Source: Octadecabacter arcticus 238 (GTDB taxonomy: Bacteria > Pseudomonadota > Alphaproteobacteria > Rhodobacterales > Rhodobacteraceae). From it: a stretch of 64,000 nt of DNA. The DNA lies in the NCBI RefSeq assembly GCF_000155735.2, contig NC_020908.1, positions 1,431,001 to 1,495,000 on the forward strand, given 5' to 3'. Positions within the stretch are counted from its first letter, which is position 1; every line of letters begins with the position of its first letter. Below are positions 56,242 to 64,000 of this stretch, one piece after another. The notes beneath the pieces were generated by a model. The model had not been told where the DNA came from, did no database searches, and saw only the letters and a program-made list of their open reading frames with translations. The position numbers and the translations under genes are program-made.

Positions 56242-56585
56242 TCCCTGTTTTGGGGGATGCGAAGATCTGGCTTGCCGCAGGAGTTACGGATATGCGGCGC
56301 GGCTTCAACGGGCTGGCGGCGCAGACCGCGCAGGTTCTTGCAGCTGACCCTTACGCGGGGCATCTATTTTTGTTCCGTGGCCGTCGTGGCGATCAGATCA
56401 AGATGATCTGGTGGGATGGTCAGGGCGCGTGCCTGTTTACCAAACGGCTTGAACGTGGACGGTTCGTATGGCCCTCAGTCAAGGAAGGTAAAGTCAGCCT
56501 AAGCCGCGCACAGCTTGCGATGCTGATGGAAGGCATAGACTGGCGTATTCTCAAGAAGACATGGCGTCCAAGTATGGTTGGATAG
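56238..56585 (+). CDS. tnpB: IS66 accessory protein TnpB (copy 3)
   Basis: 115 aa, identical to copy 1 (WWDGQG form). Confidence 0.93.
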   Translation: MIPVLGDAKIWLAAGVTDMRRGFNGLAAQTAQVLAADPYAGHLFLFRGRRGDQIKMIWWDGQGACLFTKRLERGRFVWPSVKEGKVSLSRAQLAMLMEGIDWRILKKTWRPSMVG

Positions 56586-56654
56586 CTGTATGTTTTATAG
56601 GACTTCTTGCCTTTGTGGGATTCCCATGATGCCCGAGATTTGGTATGTAATGGC

Positions 56655-58349
56655 ATGAGTAAGACCCCTCCAAATCTGACTAATCTGCCCCCTGAAGTAC
56701 AGGCATACGTTGCCGCGCAAACAGCGGAATTGTCAGAGCTGAAGCAAGCGTTTCTCGGGTCATCCCTTGGCCATGCGACGGTACAAAAACGCCTCAAGGA
56801 TGAGATGGCATCAGTGGACGCCGCCCTGAGTGCCGAGCGCACCGCTCATGCGCGGGCCATCCAGAACCGAGACACCATCATCGCCGATCTGCGCCTGCAA
56901 CTCCACGGTCACAACAAGCACCGCTTTGGCTCAAAGTCGGAAAGCAGTGCACAGCTGGCGCTTGAGTTGATCCTTGAAGAACTTGAGATCGAACAAGCCG
57001 TTGAGACAGATGATGAACCCTCTGACGCTGAGGCCAAGCCGCCCCGCACACCGCGCAAGCGCAAACCTTTCCCAAAGGGGCTGAAGCGTGTCCAAAAGAC
57101 CATCACCCCCAGTGATGCTTGCACCGACTGTGGCGGCAGCTTCAAAGTGCTTGGAACGGATGTGATGGAGGAGTTGGAATATGTCCCGGGACATTACATC
57201 GTGAACCAAATTGGCCGCCCGCGTCTGGCCTGCACCTGTTGTGAGGCCGTTGTTCAGGCTGAGATGCCAAGCCGACCCATTCCGAAGAGCTTTGTCGGCC
57301 CCGCGCTGATGGCCCACATCCTGTGCTGTAAATACGGCTATCATCTGCCGCTGTATCGCCAGAGCCAGATGTTTGCCAACGAGGGCATTGATCTGAGTGG
57401 ATCGCTCATGGCGGGATGGGTCGGCAAATGCACCAAACTGCTGGAGCGCGTCTCAGATGCAATCCGCGATCACGTCTTTGAGGCGCAGGCGATCTTCATG
57501 GATGACACAACGGTCAAGCTGCTCCAGAAGGGCAATGGCAAAGGAAAGAATAAGACCAAAACCGCGCGACTGTGGGTCTATGCCCGAAAAGAAGACACTT
57601 GGGCCAGCGGAGCTCCACCTGCGGTGTGGTACCAGTTCTCCACCAGCCGTGAGGCGGAGCATCCCAGCAAGCATCTCGAAAGCTATGAAGGCTACGCCCA
57701 TGCGGATGCCTATGCTGGGTATAATGACGCCTACCGCACGGGGCGGGTCAAAGAGATGGCATGCATGGCCCATGTGCGGCGTGAGTTCTTTGACCTTTAT
57801 GAAAGCACAAAGCTGCCCGTGGCGGGCGAAGCCGTGCTGCGGATTAAAAAGCTCTATGATGTTGAGACACAAGCGCGGTTCCTGCCCCCTGCGGAACGCG
57901 TGGCCCTGCGTCAGGAATACGCCAAGCCGATCTTTGATGACCTGGAAGTCTGGCTTAAAGAGCAACTGGGCAAGATCTCTAGCAAGACGCCGCTGGCCAA
58001 GGCGATCAAATATGCACTGGCGCGCCTGCCAAAGGCACGGCCCTATCTTGATCACGGCTTTCTTGAGCTGGACAACAACACAGCCGAGCGCGCAGTGCGC
58101 CCTGTGGCCGTGGGACGCAAAAACTATCTCTTCATGGGATCAGAAGCAGGCGGCAAATCTGCAGCAATTGCTTATACGTTGATAGAGACCGCCAAGATGA
58201 ACAAAGTGAATCCCAAAGCCTGGCTCGCATGGGTGCTGGAACGCATCCAGGACCATCAAGCAAACCGTATCAACGATCTCATGCCGTGGGCCTATCAGGA
58301 CATGATCGATGCTAAAAACGCCGAGGCCAAGGCAAAAGACGCAGCTTGA
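56655..58349 (+). CDS. tnpC: IS66 transposase TnpC (copy 3)
   Basis: 564 aa from the ATG at 56655, identical to copy 1. Confidence 0.94.
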   Translation: MSKTPPNLTNLPPEVQAYVAAQTAELSELKQAFLGSSLGHATVQKRLKDEMASVDAALSAERTAHARAIQNRDTIIADLRLQLHGHNKHRFGSKSESSAQLALELILEELEIEQAVETDDEPSDAEAKPPRTPRKRKPFPKGLKRVQKTITPSDACTDCGGSFKVLGTDVMEELEYVPGHYIVNQIGRPRLACTCCEAVVQAEMPSRPIPKSFVGPALMAHILCCKYGYHLPLYRQSQMFANEGIDLSGSLMAGWVGKCTKLLERVSDAIRDHVFEAQAIFMDDTTVKLLQKGNGKGKNKTKTARLWVYARKEDTWASGAPPAVWYQFSTSREAEHPSKHLESYEGYAHADAYAGYNDAYRTGRVKEMACMAHVRREFFDLYESTKLPVAGEAVLRIKKLYDVETQARFLPPAERVALRQEYAKPIFDDLEVWLKEQLGKISSKTPLAKAIKYALARLPKARPYLDHGFLELDNNTAERAVRPVAVGRKNYLFMGSEAGGKSAAIAYTLIETAKMNKVNPKAWLAWVLERIQDHQANRINDLMPWAYQDMIDAKNAEAKAKDAA

Positions 58350-58658
58350 TCAAGGGCAGCGTTGATGCTTACGGCCCTGGTGAAGCCTGAAAGCAGCTTT
58401 GGTGCCGTTCCTAGGCAACACATTTGACGTCATTGCCATATAAAAAGGGCTTAGACGAATAGGCCGTAAATCTTATCCACCCAAATATTTACCTATTGAG
58501 CCGTGCTGCCACCCTTTTTGGCACTGGATGGAGCGTTCAACAAACGGTGGTTTCTGTCGGTGACACAACCCCCGTGACAGGACTTCCTTTGAGTGAACAG
58601 AGTGTGGCTAAAAGGTAGGGTTGTCCCGCCTCAGTAAGGCCGAGGCCGGTAATGTGTT

Positions 58659-59264
58659 TTATGTCAGATTTGGATAGACGCGTGTAACTGTGCTGTCTTC
58701 TGAAAGAACACGTACCGCGGTTTGCTCAATTCGCCGAACTTCATTCATCAGCGCCGCTAAGTCGATTTCCTCCAAACCATTTTTACCTTGTGATATGAAA
58801 GTGTCCTCATCGATTAAATAAACCCGCTTGATGAACCATCCTCTCAGTTCTTCTTCAGATCGGTTTAGAAATTCATAGTTTTCCCGGGAAACGAAGACAG
58901 ATTCCAACATTCGTTCAGGACCAGTTTCTATCCAGAGGTCAATCCGTTCGTCGAGATGCTCAACGTTATTTCTAGCATTTCTGCTGAAAATCGGTGAGGC
59001 TTCAACAACTTCTAGCGACGCTTTCAGTACACTGGCTCTAGCTTTTGATAGAGCAGAATTACTATTTGGATTCATATACTTAGAAATCATTGTGGTGTGC
59101 GATAACGCAGACTGAACGTAAGCCCAGACTTCGCGCCTTTGGCGGGTATTTTCGTTCGCAACAGTTTCGCGCAATCGATTATAAGCCTCGATGGCAAGGT
59201 AGGTTTGAACAAGCACTTCCTCGATGAGGAGGTTTCGATGTACGGGTGAAATTTCAATCGGCAT
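58659..59264 (-). CDS. Hypothetical protein
   Basis: 201 aa, mostly helical, soluble, no signal or membrane helix. Landmarks: LIEEVLVQTYLAIEAYNRLR near the N-terminus, NARNNVEHLDERIDLWIETG in the middle (reminiscent of HEPN-like R-x4-H patterns, here RNNVEH), DEDTFISQGKNGLEEIDLAA near the end. I do not recognise a family. Alone between two noncoding stretches and next to an IS, so probably acquired. Confidence 0.65.
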   Translation of the reverse strand: MPIEISPVHRNLLIEEVLVQTYLAIEAYNRLRETVANENTRQRREVWAYVQSALSHTTMISKYMNPNSNSALSKARASVLKASLEVVEASPIFSRNARNNVEHLDERIDLWIETGPERMLESVFVSRENYEFLNRSEEELRGWFIKRVYLIDEDTFISQGKNGLEEIDLAALMNEVRRIEQTAVRVLSEDSTVTRVYPNLT

Positions 59265-60235
59265 GTCGGTTGTTTAACAGAGTCTCAGAGAGGCTAGTAC
59301 TCAAATCGAGGAGTTGACGGAGCATCTGTCTAAAACGCTCGTTATTGGCACACCCATCGCTTGCCCTGTTTTCCGCTGCCACAAACCCTGTTCAAAACCT
59401 TTGGGGTAGGCGCTCATCTAAGCGCTCAGTATGGAAGCCAGCTAAGATCAGGCCATGAGCCTGCGGGTGTCACTGATAGCCTCTAGTGTCGACCTTGAGG
59501 CGGAGGGGGCTATATTGTGGCTTGTACCATGTCTGTAGGGCTTCCCTGAAGCCCCAGCGGTGGCGGTCGCGGTCCCTGCGAGATCGCCCCCTTGCAGGCA
59601 TGGTGCAGCCCCTCAACGTAAGCGGTGGTGGCCGTGGTGACGCCAACGTCTAGTTTTTCCCAGCCCGTTGACGACCTCTGATGTCAACATTTGTCAACAT
59701 CCCCGACCGTGATGAAGCCTACAGATATAGGTTTTATAAGGTTGCACGATGAGCCGCCAACCTTAACAATTGCTAACATGCGCTGGTTGATAAAAGTTAA
59801 GGTTTGGTTTGGTTGAATCGGTGAAAACTAAGTTTCGCCAGCAGCTCAAAACCTTATAAAACCTGACATTGGAGGATCTTTTTGGATGGAGTTTTTTCCG
59901 ACCTCATTTAAAAGAACGCCACGGTACCCGAACGCAGTTAGCTGCGGCCCTTGGGGTCTGTTACGGTTCAGCGCGGAAAGCCACGCTAAGGATGTCGCTC
60001 ACGGCCCATTGCGGGCTTTCGAACAGCCCGCAGCGAACGGCCGCAGTGAGCCCAGAGTCACCGATGCTGCGGCATGCATGAATGTTAGCTATCGTGCTCG
60101 AGCCAAAACTTTCGACGATCCCACTGACATTTTTGAGGCATTCGCAAAAGATCAGATATTGGCCTTTCGACCTTGATGCCCTCGGCCAATCATGTAGCCC
60201 TGGCTCGATTGAAACCCCCAATGAAGGGACCCGCT
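59265..60235. other. Noncoding stretch with long-range inverted repeat
   Basis: Contains the 15-bp inverted pair AGGTTTTATAAGGTT (59729-59743) and AACCTTATAAAACCT (59850-59864), and a GC-rich block near 59950-60070 (GGCCCATTGCGGGCTTTCGAAC..) that looks like the intergenic filler seen in many Rhodobacteraceae. A 96-codon frame at 59886-60176 is not convincing. Confidence 0.5.
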
Positions 60236-61063
60236 ATGCGTCCGCTTGAAGGAAAAGTCGCGTTCGTTACTGGCGCATCTGCGCCGCATGGCATTGGTCG
60301 CGCTATCGCTCTGCGGCTTGCGCAAGATGGTGCAGCGGTCGTTGTCTCGGACATTGACGGTCAGATGGAGGTGGGCGGCAAGACAGTGTCGCGTTCGGAA
60401 TTGCTACAGAACACTGTCGCGGAGATTGTTAGCTCAGATGGGATAGCGATTTCTCTCATTTTGGACGTTACGGACGCTGAGAGCATTGAAGCTGGGATAA
60501 AACAGTCGCTGGCGGAATTTGGGCGCTTAGATATTCTCGTCAATAATGCTGGATCGTTGGCTGGGTCCAATAGTTTTCTATCGACAACGCCCGAGCAGTG
60601 GAGCGCAAGTTTTGGTGTGAACCTGTTGGGTCCTATGATGCTTTCGCAAGCGGTCATACCTCACATGCGCCAAATTGGGGGTGGGCGAATTATCAACATC
60701 GGATCTACGGGCAGCCTTGGAGCGGAGCCGGGTTTTGGGGCCTACACGACGATGAAGCACGGACTGGTAGGATTCTCTAAAACACTTGCCGCAGAGTTCG
60801 GACCTGACGGCATTCTGTGCAACACGGTTTGCCCCGGTTACATCGCGACGGACATGCATACTGCCGCTAACAACCGCCTCGCAAAAGAACGCGACATTTC
60901 AGTCGTTGAGATCAAAAAGGAGCGATACGCTAATGTGGCGTTGAGAGACGCTGGGTTGCCCGTCGATGTCGCCAATGCAGTGGCTTATCTTGCAGGACCA
61001 CAAGCAAATTACGTCACCGGAATGAACCTTCCTGTAACTGGCGGTGTTCCCTTTGGTATTTAA
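60236..61063 (+). CDS. Short-chain dehydrogenase/reductase (SDR)
   Basis: 275 aa from ATG 60236 with GAAGGGA upstream. Cofactor loop TGASAPHGIGRA near residue 12, NNAGSLAG, catalytic Ser in NIGSTGS and YTTMK (Tyr-x3-Lys), C-terminal NYVTGMNLPVTGG. Classical SDR, likely NAD(P)H-dependent reduction of a keto substrate such as a 3-oxoacyl or sugar; substrate unknown. An insertion DGQMEVGGKTVSRSEL after strand 2 lengthens the usual loop. Confidence 0.9.
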   Translation: MRPLEGKVAFVTGASAPHGIGRAIALRLAQDGAAVVVSDIDGQMEVGGKTVSRSELLQNTVAEIVSSDGIAISLILDVTDAESIEAGIKQSLAEFGRLDILVNNAGSLAGSNSFLSTTPEQWSASFGVNLLGPMMLSQAVIPHMRQIGGGRIINIGSTGSLGAEPGFGAYTTMKHGLVGFSKTLAAEFGPDGILCNTVCPGYIATDMHTAANNRLAKERDISVVEIKKERYANVALRDAGLPVDVANAVAYLAGPQANYVTGMNLPVTGGVPFGI

Positions 61064-61279
61064 TCGTATCGGCATCCATGCGATAACTTGAGGCTTTTCG
61101 AAACAGACTCGTCTGCAAAACACAGTTTGGCGGAACCGGACTTTAGCGCAGTTGCAGCGAAAGCTAACTCGTCCGCATAGCTGACCTCTATGCAAAGTGC
61201 AGCGAATGTCGGCTCTCCGCCCTAAGTGAATATCGGTTTGTTTAGATCGAAGGTCGCAGAGGGGCCTCAGCGGCCCCGT

Positions 61280-61558
61280 TCAATTTATCTCATTGGCCGT
61301 CTCTTTGGCATCCTTGCAGAGAACAGAAATCATCCGCTTTACGGTTTGCATCTCCCTCGTCCGAAACCCGTGCCGATAGTTTGGATGGGCGGGGCCGGGT
61401 GGCGCGCCACCACCAGCACCGTGAACGCGGCAGACCCTCCAACCACGCACAGCAGGCGCTTGGCAACTCTGCCCTGTCCTCTTGGCAGTGGCCGTGCATC
61501 TGGGCGCGTCTCTGAGGCGCTGGGTGGGGTCTATGGGGTTAGCGGCACTTTTCATCAT
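61280..61558 (-). CDS. Small zinc-motif protein (HGG family of mobile elements)
   Basis: 92 aa from ATG 61558. RCTATAKRTGQSCQAPAVRG and RVCRVHGAGGGAPPGPAHPN match the small Cys/His proteins often found in rhizobial and Roseobacter islands next to transposases. Its ATG overlaps the TGA of the preceding 48-aa gene by one base (TGATG). Function unknown. Confidence 0.75.
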   Translation of the reverse strand: MMKSAANPIDPTQRLRDAPRCTATAKRTGQSCQAPAVRGWRVCRVHGAGGGAPPGPAHPNYRHGFRTREMQTVKRMISVLCKDAKETANEIN

Positions 61559-61704
61559 CAAACCCTCCCCCCATGCGTCACGTCGCCCACAATGGCTTGC
61601 CCGCCCTCGTTCACAGTCACACGTTCAACCCTGACGGTTTTCTGGGCCTTGGCGCGGTATTTCTTGAGCGCATCCATCTGGGCTAGATAGGTGTGGCTAT
61701 TCAC
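61558..61704 (-). CDS. 48-aa companion of the HGG protein
   Basis: GTG start at 61704. MNSHTYLAQMDALKKYRAKA followed by QKTVRVERVTVNEGGQAIVG and DVTHGGRV. The V-x-V-x-EGGQAIVG pattern is the usual partner of the HGG protein downstream, which supports this small frame as real. Confidence 0.65.
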   Translation of the reverse strand: MNSHTYLAQMDALKKYRAKAQKTVRVERVTVNEGGQAIVGDVTHGGRV

Positions 61705-61725
61705 CTCAATTTTCCTAACTATAAC

Positions 61726-62364
61726 CTAGTTGAAAAACATCTCACGTTCCGACTTGTTCAACAGGTGCGCAAATTTGCTGAGAAACCGGAGGTCTGCTTG
61801 GTATTCGTAGTGTTCAATTTCCCAGCATTTTCTCTGATACGTCCGGTGCCACATTCCCTTGGGTTTGGGCGCTATCCAATGCGCCGTTCCGGGTTCGCCG
61901 CCCAGCGCCATTCGTGTCTTGTTCGCGCGGCGTAGGGCGCGGTCATATCGCGGCTCTGACTGGCTGGTATAGGCGACGTTGTAGCAATGACGACATAGAA
62001 AGTATTTGCCGCCTAAGAACAGCTTGCCGACACGTCGCCCGCAATGTCGCCCATTCATGACGCCAGGGCATCGAAAATAGGGCCGCTGATTGCCGTAGTG
62101 ACAGTCTATGCGGGTTATGGGTATCGGTTGCGTTATCGGCTCCCAGTCGTCGCCGTTAAGCTGGATACGATAGCTTAAAACAAAGCTCGTTTCCGTGGCC
62201 TTGCAGCCAATACTAGCCACCTGCTTTCCGTCGCGGGACCATTGCCAGTGACCTTGCCAGCCGGGGCGCAAACAGCCTTCGCGGTTCAATCGGTTCACAT
62301 CTAGCGTTCGGCAGCCATCGGCTTTCCGCTTGCTGGCTGGTCGTCCTGATCCATAGCCGCCCAT
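61726..62364 (-). CDS. Zinc-binding conserved protein (MGGYGSGR family)
   Basis: 212 aa from ATG 62364 with AGGAGA upstream. Starts MGGYGSGRPASKRKADGCRT; middle strand-rich part with ITRIDCHYGNQRPYFRCPGV, CGRRVGKLFLGGKYFLCRHC (Cys pairs) and YNVAYTSQSEPRYDRALRRA. A recognised but unnamed family in alphaproteobacterial prophages and islands, usually beside the HGG gene pair. Confidence 0.78.
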   Translation of the reverse strand: MGGYGSGRPASKRKADGCRTLDVNRLNREGCLRPGWQGHWQWSRDGKQVASIGCKATETSFVLSYRIQLNGDDWEPITQPIPITRIDCHYGNQRPYFRCPGVMNGRHCGRRVGKLFLGGKYFLCRHCYNVAYTSQSEPRYDRALRRANKTRMALGGEPGTAHWIAPKPKGMWHRTYQRKCWEIEHYEYQADLRFLSKFAHLLNKSEREMFFN

Positions 62365-62426
62365 TTTTAGTCTCCTAATATTTTCCGAAATCATTAACCA
62401 ACTTTACGGTAATCGGTTCTCCGCCG

Positions 62427-62717
62427 TCATGAGTCCAAAGGCGCGTTAGACATGTCGCGCAGCGCTGGTGAGGCGGTGTATATGGCCCACCTAGCTCCGT
62501 CGTTATGTCGCCCGCGCCAACCGCACTTTTTGCAATGAAATCGCTCCTCAATTGCATTGAGGTGCGTAGAAGGCTGAAACTTTGAGAACAGTTGATAGGG
62601 GGCAATCAGGTAGCGATGATTGCACTGCGGGCAGGACAGCTCAACAACGTCGGCAGGGCTTAGATTATCGAGCCTTATGTCGAACCGAAATCCTGTTGTT
62701 TTTGGGGTCAGCGGCAT
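62427..62717 (-). CDS. Small zinc-ribbon protein
   Basis: 96 aa from ATG 62717. Two Cys pairs, ELSCPQCNHRYLIAP and FHCKKCGWRGRH, form one zinc ribbon. Same strand and run as the three preceding small genes; with them it looks like the leftover of a prophage or island. Confidence 0.65.
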   Translation of the reverse strand: MPLTPKTTGFRFDIRLDNLSPADVVELSCPQCNHRYLIAPYQLFSKFQPSTHLNAIEERFHCKKCGWRGRHNDGARWAIYTASPALRDMSNAPLDS

Positions 62718-63219
62718 TGGATCAAGATAGGTGTTTGGGTTGCAAACATGCAAGAACAAATAGTGAACACATGCGCGATTCCCCAAAATCTCTGAACTGC
62801 GGATGCGTGAATTTTGCACTTCACATCCGTCAAAGACCTTTAAGCTCAGACTTCCGACTGCCCCCCGTCGCCCCAAAGCACATCAACAACCGCAGGACGC
62901 AACTCTGCTCCACTTAAAGCCGCTGGAAGAGCTGACCTTTGACCCCGATGGGTTAAGCGGCGGTCCGAATTTTGTTATTCAGCAATTAGGCAGGAATTTC
63001 AGCGCATACTTCGCAGGCATCACCGTGAGAGCAGGTAGAAACGACCTATACATGGTCAAAAGTGGCTTCATCAAAACCCTATTGGATGCTGCAATTGAGC
63101 TTCGGGCCTGATCTTTTACTTTCGCCCAATCAGTGAGCTTACTTCGCGCCGCCGCCTTACCGAAGGTATCCGGCCATGTCTGTATCTCCAATTTCTCTAT
63201 GGAGATTGATAGCATATTT
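62718..63219. other. Stretch without a clear gene
   Basis: A plus-strand frame of 102 codons (62803-63111) ends PNFVIQQLGRNFSAYFAGIT..FIKTLLDAAIELRA and could be the tail of a broken gene; its first half is low in coding character. Nothing else seen. Confidence 0.4.
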
Positions 63220-64000
63220 TTACTGTCTACACTCGATGAAGCCCGTATAGGCCGACGCGATTTGGGCAATATCTACAGGCGCAACTGGAGCATCTGAAGT
63301 CCCTAGAACAGGCTCTACGCCGTTTTGAAACAGGAACAGTTTTGCAAGTTCACCACGAATTGCAAAATTTACGTTCTGGGGAATGTCGCCAGTGAGGTCT
63401 GCTACGTACTGTGCATCTAGCTTACTAACCACCACCCCGACGACTTCACCGTCAGCCGCAAGCAATGGCCCACCTGAATTTCCGGGCTGCACTGGTGCAG
63501 TGATTTGCATACCGCTCATATCGCCGCCGAAACCCAAGCTAGAAGAAACTGCTCCTCTTGTGACGTTTAAGCCTGAGAGCAACCCCGATAGCGGGAAGCC
63601 AACAACCGTAACATCTGAGTTAAGCCTTGCAGGGGCGGGTGAGAAGGTAGCAACAACATCACCGCTCCAGTCAGGGATTTGGAGAAGTGCAAGGTCGTAT
63701 TCTTCAGATTGTGATACGACGGAGGCTGGCAAGCCGTCGTAGGTCACCTGCACACAACCCTGCACGACGTGCGCATTGGTGAGTGCAAAGCCTTGAGAGC
63801 TGACAATAAAACCTGTTCCTGTGGAAATGCGGGCGACCTCGGGTGCGCTGACTTGAGCGGATTGTTGAGGCGCGTTGCTCGCGCTGTCTTGCTCGTTAAT
63901 GATAGCAAGCGTCTGCATAACAATCGTTTCTAGCGGGCCATCTCGCGTGATTGAGATATTTCTAGAGCTACCAACAGTAATGCTCGCGGCAACGGCATTT
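63220..64000 (-). CDS. Trypsin-like serine protease, N-terminus beyond window edge
   Basis: The frame is open to the right edge (..GSSRNISITRDGPLETIVMQ..), so the ATG at 63918 is internal. Protease core: STGTGFIVSSQGFALTNAHV (catalytic His), EEYDLALLQIP (Asp), QPGNSGGPLLAADGEVVGVV (Ser), the S1C/DegP-like order. No PDZ domain follows. Ends near residue ..AYTGFIECRQ. Probably periplasmic or a module of a larger protein whose first domain is outside the window. Confidence 0.85.
   Translation of the reverse strand, partial: NAVAASITVGSSRNISITRDGPLETIVMQTLAIINEQDSASNAPQQSAQVSAPEVARISTGTGFIVSSQGFALTNAHVVQGCVQVTYDGLPASVVSQSEEYDLALLQIPDWSGDVVATFSPAPARLNSDVTVVGFPLSGLLSGLNVTRGAVSSSLGFGGDMSGMQITAPVQPGNSGGPLLAADGEVVGVVVSKLDAQYVADLTGDIPQNVNFAIRGELAKLFLFQNGVEPVLGTSDAPVAPVDIAQIASAYTGFIECRQ

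Larger units (their letters stand above)
55777..58372 (+). mobile_element. IS66-family insertion sequence, copy 3 (intact)
   Basis: 2596 bp with perfect 8-bp target duplication GGCCCTGG (55769-55776 and 58373-58380). The encoded proteins equal those of copy 1. Confidence 0.97.

Noticed and set aside
59886..60176. 96-codon plus-strand frame
   Set aside because: No ribosome site, no family likeness, overlaps GC-rich intergenic filler.

Overview
The window reads as a chromosome segment of a marine alphaproteobacterium of the Rhodobacteraceae (Roseobacter group). This rests on the recA/alaS, typA, icd and iscR-suf gene content, an IscR-type regulator without the usual cysteine triad, a GAACN7GAAC SOS box before recA, and an EcfG-like sigma factor remnant. 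The very heavy insertion-sequence load plus a gas-vesicle gvpA gene suggests a gas-vacuolate sea-ice genus such as Octadecabacter; that genus call is inference.

Layout. 1-3.7 kb: two-component regulator, two Tat-type small exported proteins and an HprK-like/PqqD-like protein, with a divergent PepSY membrane protein. 3.7-8.2 kb: an intact IS66-family element followed by wreckage of an IS3 element, an IS256 element and an EcfG-like sigma factor. 8.4-31.9 kb: mostly core genome: sulfotransferase, recA, alaS, an IS630 insertion, typA, SMR efflux, YitT, icd, HD-domain genes, hydrolase, and the long iscR-desulfurase-sufB-(insert)-sufC-sufD-yip1-sufS iron-sulfur operon. 32.0-40.8 kb: a tRNA-Arg followed by a truncated integrase and a nest of IS110, IS3, IS66-type, IS30, IS5 and IS3-inside-IS5 elements, ending in a DUF2059 gene clipped by an IS66 remnant. 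41.8-54.7 kb: a tRNA-Ser(CGA)-integrated island bounded by 22-bp direct repeats. It holds an integrase, a second IS66 copy, an orphan gvpA with a broken companion gene, a zinc-finger/GIY-YIG-like protein, a YbjQ-like protein, a serine resolvase and a polymerase-palm-like protein. 54.7-64 kb: Sel1-repeat protein, third IS66 copy, an unknown gene, an SDR oxidoreductase, a run of small zinc-binding genes of mobile-element type, and the 3' part of a trypsin-like protease running off the right edge.

The most unusual signal is a family of eight 37-41 bp hairpin mini-insertions. Every copy found lies inside a transposase gene (IS3 orfA and orfB, IS5, IS256), in both orientations. They share an outer frame (5' ..GGCAG, 3' GAGAGGG) around hairpin stems of three different sequences, some with compensatory changes. 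I do not recognise them as a described element. Other points worth attention are 12-bp iterated repeats just inside both ends of the tRNA-Ser island, a missing target duplication at the middle IS66 copy, the split suf operon, and the HprK/PqqD plus Ser-rich Tat protein cluster.
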